NCBI GenBank assembly: GCA_011176635.1
Contig: DUEC01000002.1
Coordinates: forward strand, 1 to 39,269
Direction: 5' to 3'
DNA: 39,269 nt
Origin: Dehalococcoidia bacterium
Lineage (GTDB): Bacteria; Chloroflexota; Dehalococcoidia; Dehalococcoidales; BS750m-G39
Part shown: piece after piece, positions 17,717-26,319 of the stretch
Layout of the letters: every line of letters begins with the position of its first letter
Numbering within the stretch: position 1 is the first letter of the stretch
Program-made: the position numbers and the translations under genes
The notes under the pieces: generated by a model
Databases searched by the model: none
Told to the model about the DNA's origin: nothing
Seen by the model: the letters and a program-made list of their open reading frames with translations, nothing else

Positions 17717-19525
17717 ATGCGGAGCTACACGGGCAAACTTATACGTATTAACCTGAGCCAGGGCAAGAGCCAGATCGAGGATGTCCCCGAGGCGTTGATG
17801 AAGAGCTTCCTGGGCGGGCGAGGTATGGCCGCCAAGTACCTCTACGACGAGCTCAAACCCGGTGTGGAGCCCCTGGGAGGGGATAACAAGCTGATATTCA
17901 TGATGGGGCCCTTGGGCGCCACCACAGCGATGTCGGTCTCCCGGATGGCGCTGGTAACCAAGAGCCCCCTTACCGGCACCATCGCTAAATCAATTATGGG
18001 GGGCAACTTCGGCGCCTACCTGAAATTCGCCGGCTTCGACGGCATCATCGTCGAGGGCAAAGCCGAAAAACCGACCTATATCCACATCGATAAGGATGGG
18101 ATTCATATTCTGGACGCCGGTGAGCTCTGGGGGCTGGATACCCAGCAGACCCACGCCAAGCTGAGGGAGAGCCACGGCAAGAACACCCAGGTGGCCTGCA
18201 TCGGGCCGGCCGGAGAGAAGCTGGTCCGCTACGGCATCGTTATCAGCGACCGCCGCTGCGGCGGTCGTACCGGCGTGGGTACGGTGATGGGCGCCAAGAA
18301 GCTCAAAGCCATTGCCGTCAACTCAACGGGGCCCTTGAGCCTATACGACGCCGAGGGCTTTAAAAAGATAGCCCAGGGGATAATTGCCGAACTAAAGACC
18401 AGCCCCCGCCGCATCAAGATGAGCGACTTCGGCACCTCCTACCTGACGCTGGGCTTTGAGAAGATGGGCATCTTCCCGGTGAAAAACTTCCAGGAAGGGC
18501 ACCTCGAGGACGTGGAGAAGATAGGCGAGGAGGAATTCGCTAAGATAAAGACCAAGAACGACGGCTGTTACGGCTGTATGACCAAGTGCGGCCAGGTGCG
18601 CCAGGTAACCGAAGGCGAATACGCCGGCGCCGTCAGCGAAGGCCCCGATTATGAGACCATCTGGTCTCTGGGGGGCAACCTGGCTAACACCGAGTTAGCC
18701 TCGCTGATAGCCGCCGACTCCCTCTGCGATAAGCTGGGATTGGATACCGTCAGCGCCGGAAATTCCATCGGCTTTGCCTGCGAGCTCTTCCAGAGAGGAA
18801 TAATCACCAAGAAAGATACCGACGGACTAGAGCTCAAGTGGGGCGACCACGGGACTATGATGAAACTGGTGGAGAAAATCGCCCAGCGGGAAGGATTCGG
18901 CCAGCTCCTCGGTGAAGGCACCAGGCGAGCCGCCGAGAAAATCGGCAAGGGCGCCGAGGACTACGCCATGCAGGTCAAGGGGCTGGAGCTTCCCGCCTAC
19001 GAACCCCGCGCCGTCAAGGGCTACGGTCTAATCTTCGCCACCTCAAACATAGGCGCCAACCACATGTACGGCCGACCCCGGGAGGACCTGGCCGGCACCA
19101 CCGATAGGTTCGCCGACGAAGGCAAGGGTAAAGACATCGCCCGCGCCCAGATAGGGCAGGCGGTGGAAGACTCGGTTATTCAATGCAGCTTTGGCCCGGT
19201 CACCGGCCTCAACCCCGAGTCCCGCAGCCAGATACTGGTGGCGGCTACCGGCTTTGAGGAATTCGGCGACCCGGCTTACCTTAACCAGATAGGGGAGAGA
19301 ATCCTCTGCCTGGAGCGCTCTTTCAACGTGCGCGAGGGGTTCAACCGCAAGGACGATACCCTGCCCAAGAGGATGCTCACCGAGCCGCTGGAGAATGCCG
19401 GCCCGGCCACGGGGCAGGTTTTCCGCAAGCTGGATACCCTCCTCGACGAGTACTACGATGCCCTCGGCTACACCAGGCAGGGCATACCTTCCGCCGAGAA
19501 GCTAAAGCAGCTAGGGCTGGAGTGA
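17717..19525 (+). CDS. Aldehyde:ferredoxin oxidoreductase (tungsten-type AOR)
   Basis: MRSYTGKLIRINLSQGK, FLGGRGMAAKYLYDEL, IGPAGEKLVRYGIVISD, RCGGRTGVGTVMGAKKLKAIAV, GCYGCMTKCGQV, EGPDYETIWSLG. Confidence 0.92.
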   Translation: MRSYTGKLIRINLSQGKSQIEDVPEALMKSFLGGRGMAAKYLYDELKPGVEPLGGDNKLIFMMGPLGATTAMSVSRMALVTKSPLTGTIAKSIMGGNFGAYLKFAGFDGIIVEGKAEKPTYIHIDKDGIHILDAGELWGLDTQQTHAKLRESHGKNTQVACIGPAGEKLVRYGIVISDRRCGGRTGVGTVMGAKKLKAIAVNSTGPLSLYDAEGFKKIAQGIIAELKTSPRRIKMSDFGTSYLTLGFEKMGIFPVKNFQEGHLEDVEKIGEEEFAKIKTKNDGCYGCMTKCGQVRQVTEGEYAGAVSEGPDYETIWSLGGNLANTELASLIAADSLCDKLGLDTVSAGNSIGFACELFQRGIITKKDTDGLELKWGDHGTMMKLVEKIAQREGFGQLLGEGTRRAAEKIGKGAEDYAMQVKGLELPAYEPRAVKGYGLIFATSNIGANHMYGRPREDLAGTTDRFADEGKGKDIARAQIGQAVEDSVIQCSFGPVTGLNPESRSQILVAATGFEEFGDPAYLNQIGERILCLERSFNVREGFNRKDDTLPKRMLTEPLENAGPATGQVFRKLDTLLDEYYDALGYTRQGIPSAEKLKQLGLE

Positions 19526-19563
19526 GCGGTTAGAGGACCCGAACCTCTGACCTCTTACAAAGA
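19522..19563 (-). pseudogene. tRNA 3'-half-like fragment (anticodon loop TTTGTAA, variable loop, T-arm) overlapping the AOR stop codon
   Basis: Minus strand CTTTGTAAGAGGTCAGAGGTTCGGGTCCTCTAACCGCTCAC: 5-bp T-stem AGAGG/CCTCT around TTCGGGT. No tRNA 5' half in the adjacent sequence. Confidence 0.55.
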
Positions 19564-19567
19564 AAAG

Positions 19568-19598
19568 AATAGGGCCGAGATAAACTCTCGGCCCTATT
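19568..19598. terminator. Bidirectional intrinsic terminator between AOR (+) and the NuoG-like gene (-)
   Basis: Perfect 13-bp stem AATAGGGCCGAGA - TAAAC - TCTCGGCCCTATT. Confidence 0.85.
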
Positions 19599-19633
19599 TG
19601 CTTATATATGGCGCTTTTACCAAAGGACGGCTT

Positions 19634-20350
19634 TTAAGAAGGGGGCACCGTTTCCTTCTTCATCATGGCTTCGATTTCGGCATAGGGTATCTTCACCTTG
19701 GGGAGCACCGGTTTGCCATCAGGCCCCATCTCAATGGCGCCGGTGGGGCAAACGAAGGCGCAGTCCCCGCAGCCGATGCAATCGCCGCTCAGCTCGTAGG
19801 CGTAGAACGGTGCGGCCACTTCCTTATAGATGCCGCGGTTGACCAGGCTTATCGCCGACTTGCCGATTATCTCCTGGCAGGCCCTGACGCACAGGCCGCA
19901 GAGGATGCAGTCCTGGTCGCCTAAGACAAACCTGGGCTTCTCCACGCCGTACTCTTTGGCCAGCTCCTGTACCCTCTTCACGTTGGGGCACCGGGCTAGA
20001 AGAAGCTCGATTATCCCCTTACGCAGTTTCTTTATCTTCTCGGTCTGGGTCTTGACTATCAAGCCTTCTTTGACCGGGTAGAGGCAGGCGGCGACGAACT
20101 TGAACTTGGAGCCGCCGTCCTCGCTTACCTCAACGGTGCATATCCGGCAGGCGCCGTAGGGTTTAACCGCCGGATGATAGCAGAGGGCCGGGATATTGCC
20201 GATTCCGGGCATGCGCTCCACAGCCTGCAGGATGGTCTGGCCGCCCGATACCACGATATCCTTATCGTCAACGGTAAGATGGACGGCGTTGACCCCCTCG
20301 GCATGCTTCACCTCAACCGAAGTCTCGCCATTAATCCATACCTTAGCCAT
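19634..20350 (-). CDS. NuoG/HydA N-terminal-like iron-sulfur subunit (2Fe-2S plus 4Fe-4S), lacking a catalytic domain
   Basis: CYHPAVKPYGACRICTVEV, CILCGLCVRACQEIIG, CIGCGDCAFVCPTGAIEMG. Confidence 0.88.
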   Translation of the reverse strand: MAKVWINGETSVEVKHAEGVNAVHLTVDDKDIVVSGGQTILQAVERMPGIGNIPALCYHPAVKPYGACRICTVEVSEDGGSKFKFVAACLYPVKEGLIVKTQTEKIKKLRKGIIELLLARCPNVKRVQELAKEYGVEKPRFVLGDQDCILCGLCVRACQEIIGKSAISLVNRGIYKEVAAPFYAYELSGDCIGCGDCAFVCPTGAIEMGPDGKPVLPKVKIPYAEIEAMMKKETVPPS

Positions 20351-20362
20351 GGTTACCTCCTT

Positions 20363-22243
20363 CTACCGCTTTAATACGGCATTGAACTTGCAGACGTCAT
20401 AGCAGGCGCCGCACTTGATACACATATCCTGGTTGATGGTGTGGGCTTGCCTCTTCTGGCCGCTGATAGCCCCGGTGGGGCACTCCCTCAGGCACCTGAG
20501 ACAGCCCTCGCACTTATCGGCGTCTATAGAGAACTGGATTAACTCCCGGCAGACGCCGGCCGGGCACTTCTTATCGTTGATATGGGCCAGGTACTCGTCC
20601 TTGAAGTAGCGGATGGTGCTCAAGACGGGGTTGGCCGCCGTCTGGCCCAGGGCGCAGAGGGCGCCGGCGCTTAAGACCCCGGCCAGGTCTTGGAGGGTAT
20701 CAAGGTCTTCGGGCTTGCCCTTACCCTGGGTGATGTTGCTCAATATCTCGCTCATGCGGTTTATGCCCTCCCGGCAGGGGGTACACTTGCCGCAGGACTC
20801 GCCTTTGAGGAACTCGATAAAGTAGCGGGCGACATCGACCATGCAGGTGTCCTCGTCCATGACTATCATGCCGCCCGAGCCCATCATCGAGCCCAGCTTG
20901 GTCAGCTCGTCAAAGTCCACCGGGGTATCCAGATACTTTTCCGGGATACAGCCGCCGGAAGGCCCGCCGGTCTGCACCGCCTTGAACTTCTTGCCATCGG
21001 GGATGCCGCCGCCGATATCGAAAATCATGTCTCTGAGGGTTATCCCCATGGGCACTTCAACCAGGCCGGTGTTGACGATGTTGCCCACCAGGGAGAATAT
21101 CATGGTGCCCTTGCTGCCGGCGGTGCCGATTTTAGCGTACCAGTCGGCGCCTTTATTGATTATCAGGGGCACGTTGGCCCAGGTCTTGACGTTGTTAAGC
21201 AAGCTGGGGTTGTCCCAGAGCCCCTTCTCCGACATGTGGACGTACTTGGCCTTGGGTTCGCCGACTTTGCCTTCCAGCGACGCCATCAGGGCGCTGGACT
21301 CGCCGCAGACGAAGGCGCCGCCGCCCTTGTTTATGGTCACGGTGAAATCGAAGCCGGAGCCTAGAATGTTCTTACCCAGCAGCCCGTAGTCCATGGCCTG
21401 TTCAATGGCGATGCGGGCGTGTTCTACCGCCAGCGGGTATTCGTTGCGGACATAGATATAGCCCCTACGGGAGCCGATGGCATAAGCGCCGATTATCATG
21501 CCTTCCAGGACGCTGTGAGGGTTGCCTTCAAGCAGGCTCCTGTCCTGGTAGGCTCCGGGGTCGCCCTCATCGGCGTTGCAGATTACGTATTTAACATCAC
21601 CCTTAGCCTCGCGGCAGGACTGCCACTTTCTACCGGTGGCAAAGCCGCCGCCTCCCCTCCCCCGCAGTCCCGATTTCTTGACCTCTTCAATAATCTTGTC
21701 CGGGGACATCTGGAAGAGGGCTTTTGCCAGGGCAGAGTAACCGCCGGCGGCAATGTAGTCTTCAATATTGGTGGGGTCAATCTGGCCGTTAGCGCCGAAG
21801 ATAGTCCGTGTTTGCTTCTGGTAGAAGGGGACATCGGGTTCGTAGGTGATGGTCTTATCCGTCGTCGGGTCGACATAGAGCAGGCGCTCCACAATCCTGC
21901 CGCCCAATATCGTCTCCTCGATAATCTCCTCTACGTCCTCGGGTTGAACCCGCTGGTAGAAGACCTTCTTGGGCTCAATGACCACCAGTGGTCCGCGCTC
22001 GCAGAAGCCATGACAGCCGGTCTCTTTAAGCGAGACCTGCACCTGGAGCTCCCGCCTTTCGATGGTATCTATAAAAGCGTCAACGACCGCTTCGGCGCCG
22101 GAGGCGCGGCAGGCGGTGCCGCCGCAGACCGATATGCAGGTCTGGCTGGAGTCTCTCTCGGCCAGAATAGATTGGCGCCGGCTCTCCAGCTCCTGAGGGC
22201 TTTCCACTCTTCTTTCCAGTAGGTTTCTGACCTGCTCTACCAT
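20363..22243 (-). CDS. NuoF/HydB-like flavoprotein with N-terminal thioredoxin-like 2Fe-2S domain and C-terminal 2x[4Fe-4S] ferredoxin domain
   Basis: CGGTACRASG...CHGFCERGP, GLRGRGGGGFATGRKW, NADEGDPGAYQDRSLLEGNPHSVLEGM, SCGKCTPCREG, CEGCLRCLRECPTGAI, CIKCGACYDVCKF. Confidence 0.92.
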   Translation of the reverse strand: MVEQVRNLLERRVESPQELESRRQSILAERDSSQTCISVCGGTACRASGAEAVVDAFIDTIERRELQVQVSLKETGCHGFCERGPLVVIEPKKVFYQRVQPEDVEEIIEETILGGRIVERLLYVDPTTDKTITYEPDVPFYQKQTRTIFGANGQIDPTNIEDYIAAGGYSALAKALFQMSPDKIIEEVKKSGLRGRGGGGFATGRKWQSCREAKGDVKYVICNADEGDPGAYQDRSLLEGNPHSVLEGMIIGAYAIGSRRGYIYVRNEYPLAVEHARIAIEQAMDYGLLGKNILGSGFDFTVTINKGGGAFVCGESSALMASLEGKVGEPKAKYVHMSEKGLWDNPSLLNNVKTWANVPLIINKGADWYAKIGTAGSKGTMIFSLVGNIVNTGLVEVPMGITLRDMIFDIGGGIPDGKKFKAVQTGGPSGGCIPEKYLDTPVDFDELTKLGSMMGSGGMIVMDEDTCMVDVARYFIEFLKGESCGKCTPCREGINRMSEILSNITQGKGKPEDLDTLQDLAGVLSAGALCALGQTAANPVLSTIRYFKDEYLAHINDKKCPAGVCRELIQFSIDADKCEGCLRCLRECPTGAISGQKRQAHTINQDMCIKCGACYDVCKFNAVLKR

Positions 22244-22260
22244 CTCACCTTACCTCGCCT

Positions 22261-22758
22261 TTACTTGTATTTCTTCAAGACGCGGTCGAGCTTATCGGGG
22301 CTTACCTTGCTCTCGTACTTGCCGTCGACGACCACCACCGGGCCCAGGGCGCAACAGCCCAGGCAGTTGACGGCTTCCAAGGTGAAGCGCGTATCCTCGG
22401 TGGTCTCGCCGGGCTTGATGCCGTAGTCCCTCTCCATCTTTTCCACCAGCCGCCGCCCTCCCTTGACGTGACAGGCGGTGCCCAGGCAGACGGTCACCAG
22501 GTGGCGGCCCCTGGGTTTCAGGGTGAAGGCGCGGAAGAAGGTAGCTACGCTGAAGACCTGGCTTAAGGGGATATCCAGCTTCTGGCTGATTTTTACCATC
22601 ACGTCCTGGGGCAGGTAATCAAACTGGGACTGGATATCCTGGAGCAGGGATATTATCTGCTCTTTCTTATCGGCGTAGCTGTCAATAAGGGAGTCTACCT
22701 TTTCCGTGTAGCTCTCTATGGTAGCCTTCACTTTAGGGAAATCAAGGGTAACCTCCAT
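22261..22758 (-). CDS. NuoE/HydC-like 2Fe-2S thioredoxin-like subunit
   Basis: QSQFDYLPQDVMVKISQKLDIPLSQVFSVATFFRAF, VCLGTACHVKGG, EAVNCLGCCALGPVVVVDGKY. Confidence 0.92.
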   Translation of the reverse strand: MEVTLDFPKVKATIESYTEKVDSLIDSYADKKEQIISLLQDIQSQFDYLPQDVMVKISQKLDIPLSQVFSVATFFRAFTLKPRGRHLVTVCLGTACHVKGGRRLVEKMERDYGIKPGETTEDTRFTLEAVNCLGCCALGPVVVVDGKYESKVSPDKLDRVLKKYK

Positions 22759-23016
22759 CGGTTAAACCTCCTTAACTGCCTAATTTCATACTACTCTTTT
22801 GAAAGCCCGTCTCCATCCGTTATCACGCCCGTTTTTACTACCGAAACCGCTCCATTTGGGTGGGTATGTTCCACAGCGGCTTTCACTGGTTAACCTGGTG
22901 CTGGTGGGTGATTTAACTCAGGTGATTATACCTATACGGGCAAAACCGACCTGGTTATTTCTACCCTTGAAGGAGTGTATCGGCTCTGGTATGATTAAGT
23001 AAGGGGATTTGAGTTT

Positions 23017-23682
23017 ATGAGTAGCATTAGCGTTCTTCTTGCCGAAGACCATGTCATCACCCGGGAGGGTATCCGCCGGCTCCTGGAGGCGGAGGAGGGG
23101 GTAACGGTGGTTGGGGAAGCGGGCGACGGCGAGGAAGCGGTGCAGATGGCCACCGAGCTCAAGCCCGACGTGATCATCATGGACATCGCTATGCCCAAGC
23201 TCAACGGCATCGAGGCCACCAGGCAAATCAAGCTGATTCATCCCCGCACGGCGGTGCTTATCTTGAGCGCTTACGATGACGACGAGTACGTCTTTGCCCT
23301 GCTCAAAGCCGGCGCCGCCGGTTACCTGTTGAAGAGCGTCAGCGGCGACGAGCTCACCCGCGCCGTCCAGGCGGTGTATAAGGGCGAGCCGGTCCTTGAC
23401 CCCATAGTCGCCCGCAAGGTGGTGAACTACTTCAGGCTGCCGGGCAAGACTCCGGGGCTGGAAAGAGCCGCCGAGCACCTCAGCAACCGGGAGATGGATA
23501 TCATCAAGCTGGCGGCCAAGGGTATGACCAATAAGGACATCGCCGATAAGCTCCACCTCAGTAACCGCACTGTTGAGGGTCATCTAAGGACTATCTTCAA
23601 CAAGCTGGGGGTCGGCTCCCGCACCGAGGCGGTGCTCTACGGCTTGAGAAAGGGCTGGCTCACCCTGGAGGAACTGCCTTAG
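23017..23682 (+). CDS. NarL/LuxR-family response regulator
   Basis: SVLLAEDHVITREGIRRLLE receiver, DVIIMDIAMPKLNG, C-terminal LSNREMDIIKLAAKGMTNKDIADKLHLSNRTVEGHLRTIFNKLGV. Confidence 0.94.
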   Translation: MSSISVLLAEDHVITREGIRRLLEAEEGVTVVGEAGDGEEAVQMATELKPDVIIMDIAMPKLNGIEATRQIKLIHPRTAVLILSAYDDDEYVFALLKAGAAGYLLKSVSGDELTRAVQAVYKGEPVLDPIVARKVVNYFRLPGKTPGLERAAEHLSNREMDIIKLAAKGMTNKDIADKLHLSNRTVEGHLRTIFNKLGVGSRTEAVLYGLRKGWLTLEELP

Positions 23683-23712
23683 ACCCCCTCCAGGATAGCG
23701 GGGTAGAAGCAT

Positions 23713-25182
23713 ATGGCCCAGAGTCTATTAAGTTCAGAAATGCTGGTCAAGATTATTGACGGCTCCTCTATTCCTTCTTTTGTCATCAACAAGCAGCACC
23801 AGGTCACCCACTGGAACACCGCCATCGAAGCCCTTTCCAAGATAAAAAGGCAGGATATAGTCGGCACCAACGGGCAGTGGCGGGCGTTTTACGCCGAAAA
23901 GAGGCCAGTTATGGCCGACCTGATAGTCGATGAAGCCGATGAAAAAGAAATCGAAGCCCATTACCAGGGCAAATGCCGGAAATACCGCCTCATTGACGGC
24001 GCCTATGAAGCCGAGGACTTTTATACCGACCTCGGCGGCAGCGGCAGGTGGCTCCACTTTACGGCCAGTCCCATCAGAGACAGCAAGGGGGAGATAATAG
24101 GCGCCATAGAGACCCTGGAGGACACCACCGAGCGGAAGCGCGCCGAGGAAGCGCTTCACGAATCGGAGAAGAGCTTCCGGGCTTTGTTCGAGGGTGCCTA
24201 TGACGCCATCTGGGTCCACGACCTGGAGGGCAACATCCAGACGGCCAACGAGGCGGCGGCGAAGCTCGGCGGCTACCCCGTAGCCGAGCTGGTGGGGATG
24301 AACGTAAAATCGTTCTTGAGTGATAAGAGCCTGAAGCTGGCCAGGGAGGTGAGCCGCAAGCTGACCGAAAACAAGCCCATAGACCTCCCCTACGAATTGA
24401 GGCTGGTCAGGAAGGACGGCTCCGAGTCGATATGCATGGTCTCCACCAACCTGGTTACCAGCGACGGCGAGCCCAGGGGTTTTCAGAACATCGCCAGGGA
24501 TGTGACCCAGGAGAAGCGGATGCAGGAAAACCTGCGCTATTACCTGCAGGAGATTACCCGGGCTCAGGAGGAGGAGCGCAAGCGCATCGCCCGCGAGCTT
24601 CATGACGATACCGCCCAGCTCCTGGGCTCTCTCTCCAGGCAGCTGGACAACTTCTCCCGCAAGAAGCAAAGCCTGACGCCCGAAGATGTCTCGTTTATCA
24701 AAGACCTGCAGGCCCAGCTTAACCGTGGGGTGCAGAGTGTGCACCGCTTTGTTCAGGACCTGCGCCCATCGCTGCTGGATGACTTGGGTCTAATCCCGGC
24801 CTTGAGGTCGCTGATGAAAGACCTCCAAGAGTACGACGGCATAGCTACCAGCCTGAGGGTGGTCGGCGGCGAAAGACGTTTCTCACCCGAATTCGAGTCG
24901 CTGCTCTTCCGCATATTCCAGGAGGCGCTTAACAATATCCGCCGGCACGCCCAGGCTCTCGAAGCCAGCGTGGTCATTGATTTCAGCGGAGATAAGGTGA
25001 AGGTAACCATAAGCGATAACGGGCGGGGGTTCGCTCTATCGGGAAGGGTGGACGACCTTCCCCGCAGCGGTAAGCTGGGGCTGGTGGGAATGCAGGAGCG
25101 GGCGCGGCTGCTGGGGGGCACCCTTAAGGTGCAGTCAACACCGGGCAAGGGCACGACCCTGATAGTAGAAGTGCCCGGCTAG
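23713..25182 (+). CDS. PAS-domain sensor histidine kinase (HisKA_3/NarX-type)
   Basis: Two PAS regions, EEERKRIARELHDDTAQLLGSLSRQL, FRIFQEALNNIRRHAQA, ISDNGRGF, GLVGMQERARLLGG. Confidence 0.93.
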   Translation: MAQSLLSSEMLVKIIDGSSIPSFVINKQHQVTHWNTAIEALSKIKRQDIVGTNGQWRAFYAEKRPVMADLIVDEADEKEIEAHYQGKCRKYRLIDGAYEAEDFYTDLGGSGRWLHFTASPIRDSKGEIIGAIETLEDTTERKRAEEALHESEKSFRALFEGAYDAIWVHDLEGNIQTANEAAAKLGGYPVAELVGMNVKSFLSDKSLKLAREVSRKLTENKPIDLPYELRLVRKDGSESICMVSTNLVTSDGEPRGFQNIARDVTQEKRMQENLRYYLQEITRAQEEERKRIARELHDDTAQLLGSLSRQLDNFSRKKQSLTPEDVSFIKDLQAQLNRGVQSVHRFVQDLRPSLLDDLGLIPALRSLMKDLQEYDGIATSLRVVGGERRFSPEFESLLFRIFQEALNNIRRHAQALEASVVIDFSGDKVKVTISDNGRGFALSGRVDDLPRSGKLGLVGMQERARLLGGTLKVQSTPGKGTTLIVEVPG

Positions 25183-25200
25183 ACTGGTGCGGTGCTATAG

Positions 25201-25246
25201 TGGTGGGCGGTAGAGGACTCGAACCTCTGACCTCCTGCGTGTAAAG
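25201..25246 (-). pseudogene. tRNA-Val(TAC)-like 3' half (anticodon loop to CCA) without a normal 5' half
   Basis: Minus strand CTTTACACGCAGGAGGTCAGAGGTTCGAGTCCTCTACCGCCCACCA: loop TTTACAC, variable AGGTC, T-arm AGAGG-TTCGAGT-CCTCT, acceptor ACCGCCC-A-CCA. The adjacent sequence does not form the expected CCTGC / D-arm / GGGCGGT 5' half. Confidence 0.75.
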
Positions 25247-25283
25247 TAGCCTTGTTAAAAGGCGGAGAGCGCTTGCCTCCTTT

Positions 25284-25325
25284 CGGATCGCATTATATGC
25301 CGCCATCTCTCCTACAGTCAATACC
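25284..25325 (-). promoter_or_regulatory. Putative promoter reading toward the tRNA-like fragment
   Basis: Minus strand TTGACT, 18-nt spacer GTAGGAGAGATGGCGGCA, TATAAT; interval approximate. Confidence 0.45.
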
Positions 25326-25532
25326 CCCCTACCTGTCGTCTTTGGGTTAAGAATGCACAAAAGCCTCTTTTGTTACATCTGATAACCTAGCACGTATATG
25401 GGTAATCCCTGGTGCAGGTCAAAACCTGATGATAAATCGCTCTGAAAGGCAGCAACCGAATTGGTGAGTGGCATTGACAGCCAGGCGAGTAACGGTCTAA
25501 AGTGTGCCTATATTGGCTCTAAGGAGATTAGA

Positions 25533-26249
25533 ATGACTACAGGAAGCAACCAAGACATTAAGGCAGTGGTAAAATCGCTAAAGGCAAACCGCTTTGACAC
25601 CGTGGAGTTTGTGGAGGATGCGGACACTGCAGTAAGAACAGTACTTGATATGATACCCCCTGAGGCCAAGGTCGGAATGGGTGGCTCAATGACAATCAGG
25701 CAAACCGGGCTTAGAGATGAGCTAATCAAACGCGGGAATATTCAAATGTTTCGACCCGGGCAGGTATCGTTTGAAGAATTTTTACGTTTGCCGAGTGATA
25801 TATTTTTGACCAGCAGTAATGCGGTTACGCTGGATGGGAAGCTGGTAAACATTGATGCAACCGGCAATCGGGTAGCCCAAATGGTCTTCGGACCGCAGAA
25901 GGTCATAATGGTCATCGGGCAGAACAAGATTGTGTGTGATGTTGATGAAGCAATTAAACGGGTAAAGTATGTTATTGCCCCACATCATGGCATGACTATG
26001 GGGATACAAGCACCATGTGCCATTGACGGGCGGTGTACTGATTGTAAATCACCAGGGCGGATATGCAATATCACCACTATAATTGAGAAAAAACCCAGGA
26101 TGACGGAATATGCCATAGTCCTTGTTGGTCAAGACCTGGGTCTAGGTTGGGACCCAGATTGGCCTGCAGAGCGCAAGGAACGGATAGTTTCAGCCTACCG
26201 GGCCGAATGGGAAAAAGAGCGGGCTACTTTCCACCCACCCCGACCCTGA
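25533..26249 (+). CDS. LUD-domain (lactate utilization/DUF162-type) protein
   Basis: KVGMGGSMTIRQTGLRDELIKRG, DIFLTSSNAVTLDGKLVNIDATGNRVAQMVFGPQKVIMVIGQNKIV, C-terminal CAIDGRCTDCKSPGRICN. Likely ATG at 25533 after SD aaggag. Confidence 0.85.
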   Translation: MTTGSNQDIKAVVKSLKANRFDTVEFVEDADTAVRTVLDMIPPEAKVGMGGSMTIRQTGLRDELIKRGNIQMFRPGQVSFEEFLRLPSDIFLTSSNAVTLDGKLVNIDATGNRVAQMVFGPQKVIMVIGQNKIVCDVDEAIKRVKYVIAPHHGMTMGIQAPCAIDGRCTDCKSPGRICNITTIIEKKPRMTEYAIVLVGQDLGLGWDPDWPAERKERIVSAYRAEWEKERATFHPPRP

Positions 26250-26319
26250 GGTTATGTTTGACCAATTTGGACTTTTGTTACTTAGTGCTTCGCGGGTTAA
26301 TAAGGAAGATGTCGCCTAA

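Noticed and set aside
20690-22222. + strand ORFs of 182-267 aa opposite the NuoF-like gene
   Set aside because: Fully antisense to a well-supported flavoprotein; composition is typical of shadow frames.
25124-25360. ORF-track protein MCILNPKTTGRG...LLYTQEVRGSSPLPPTT
   Set aside because: The TQEVRGSSPLPPTT segment is the translation of the tRNA 3' half, and the rest covers a promoter-like region; not treated as a real protein.
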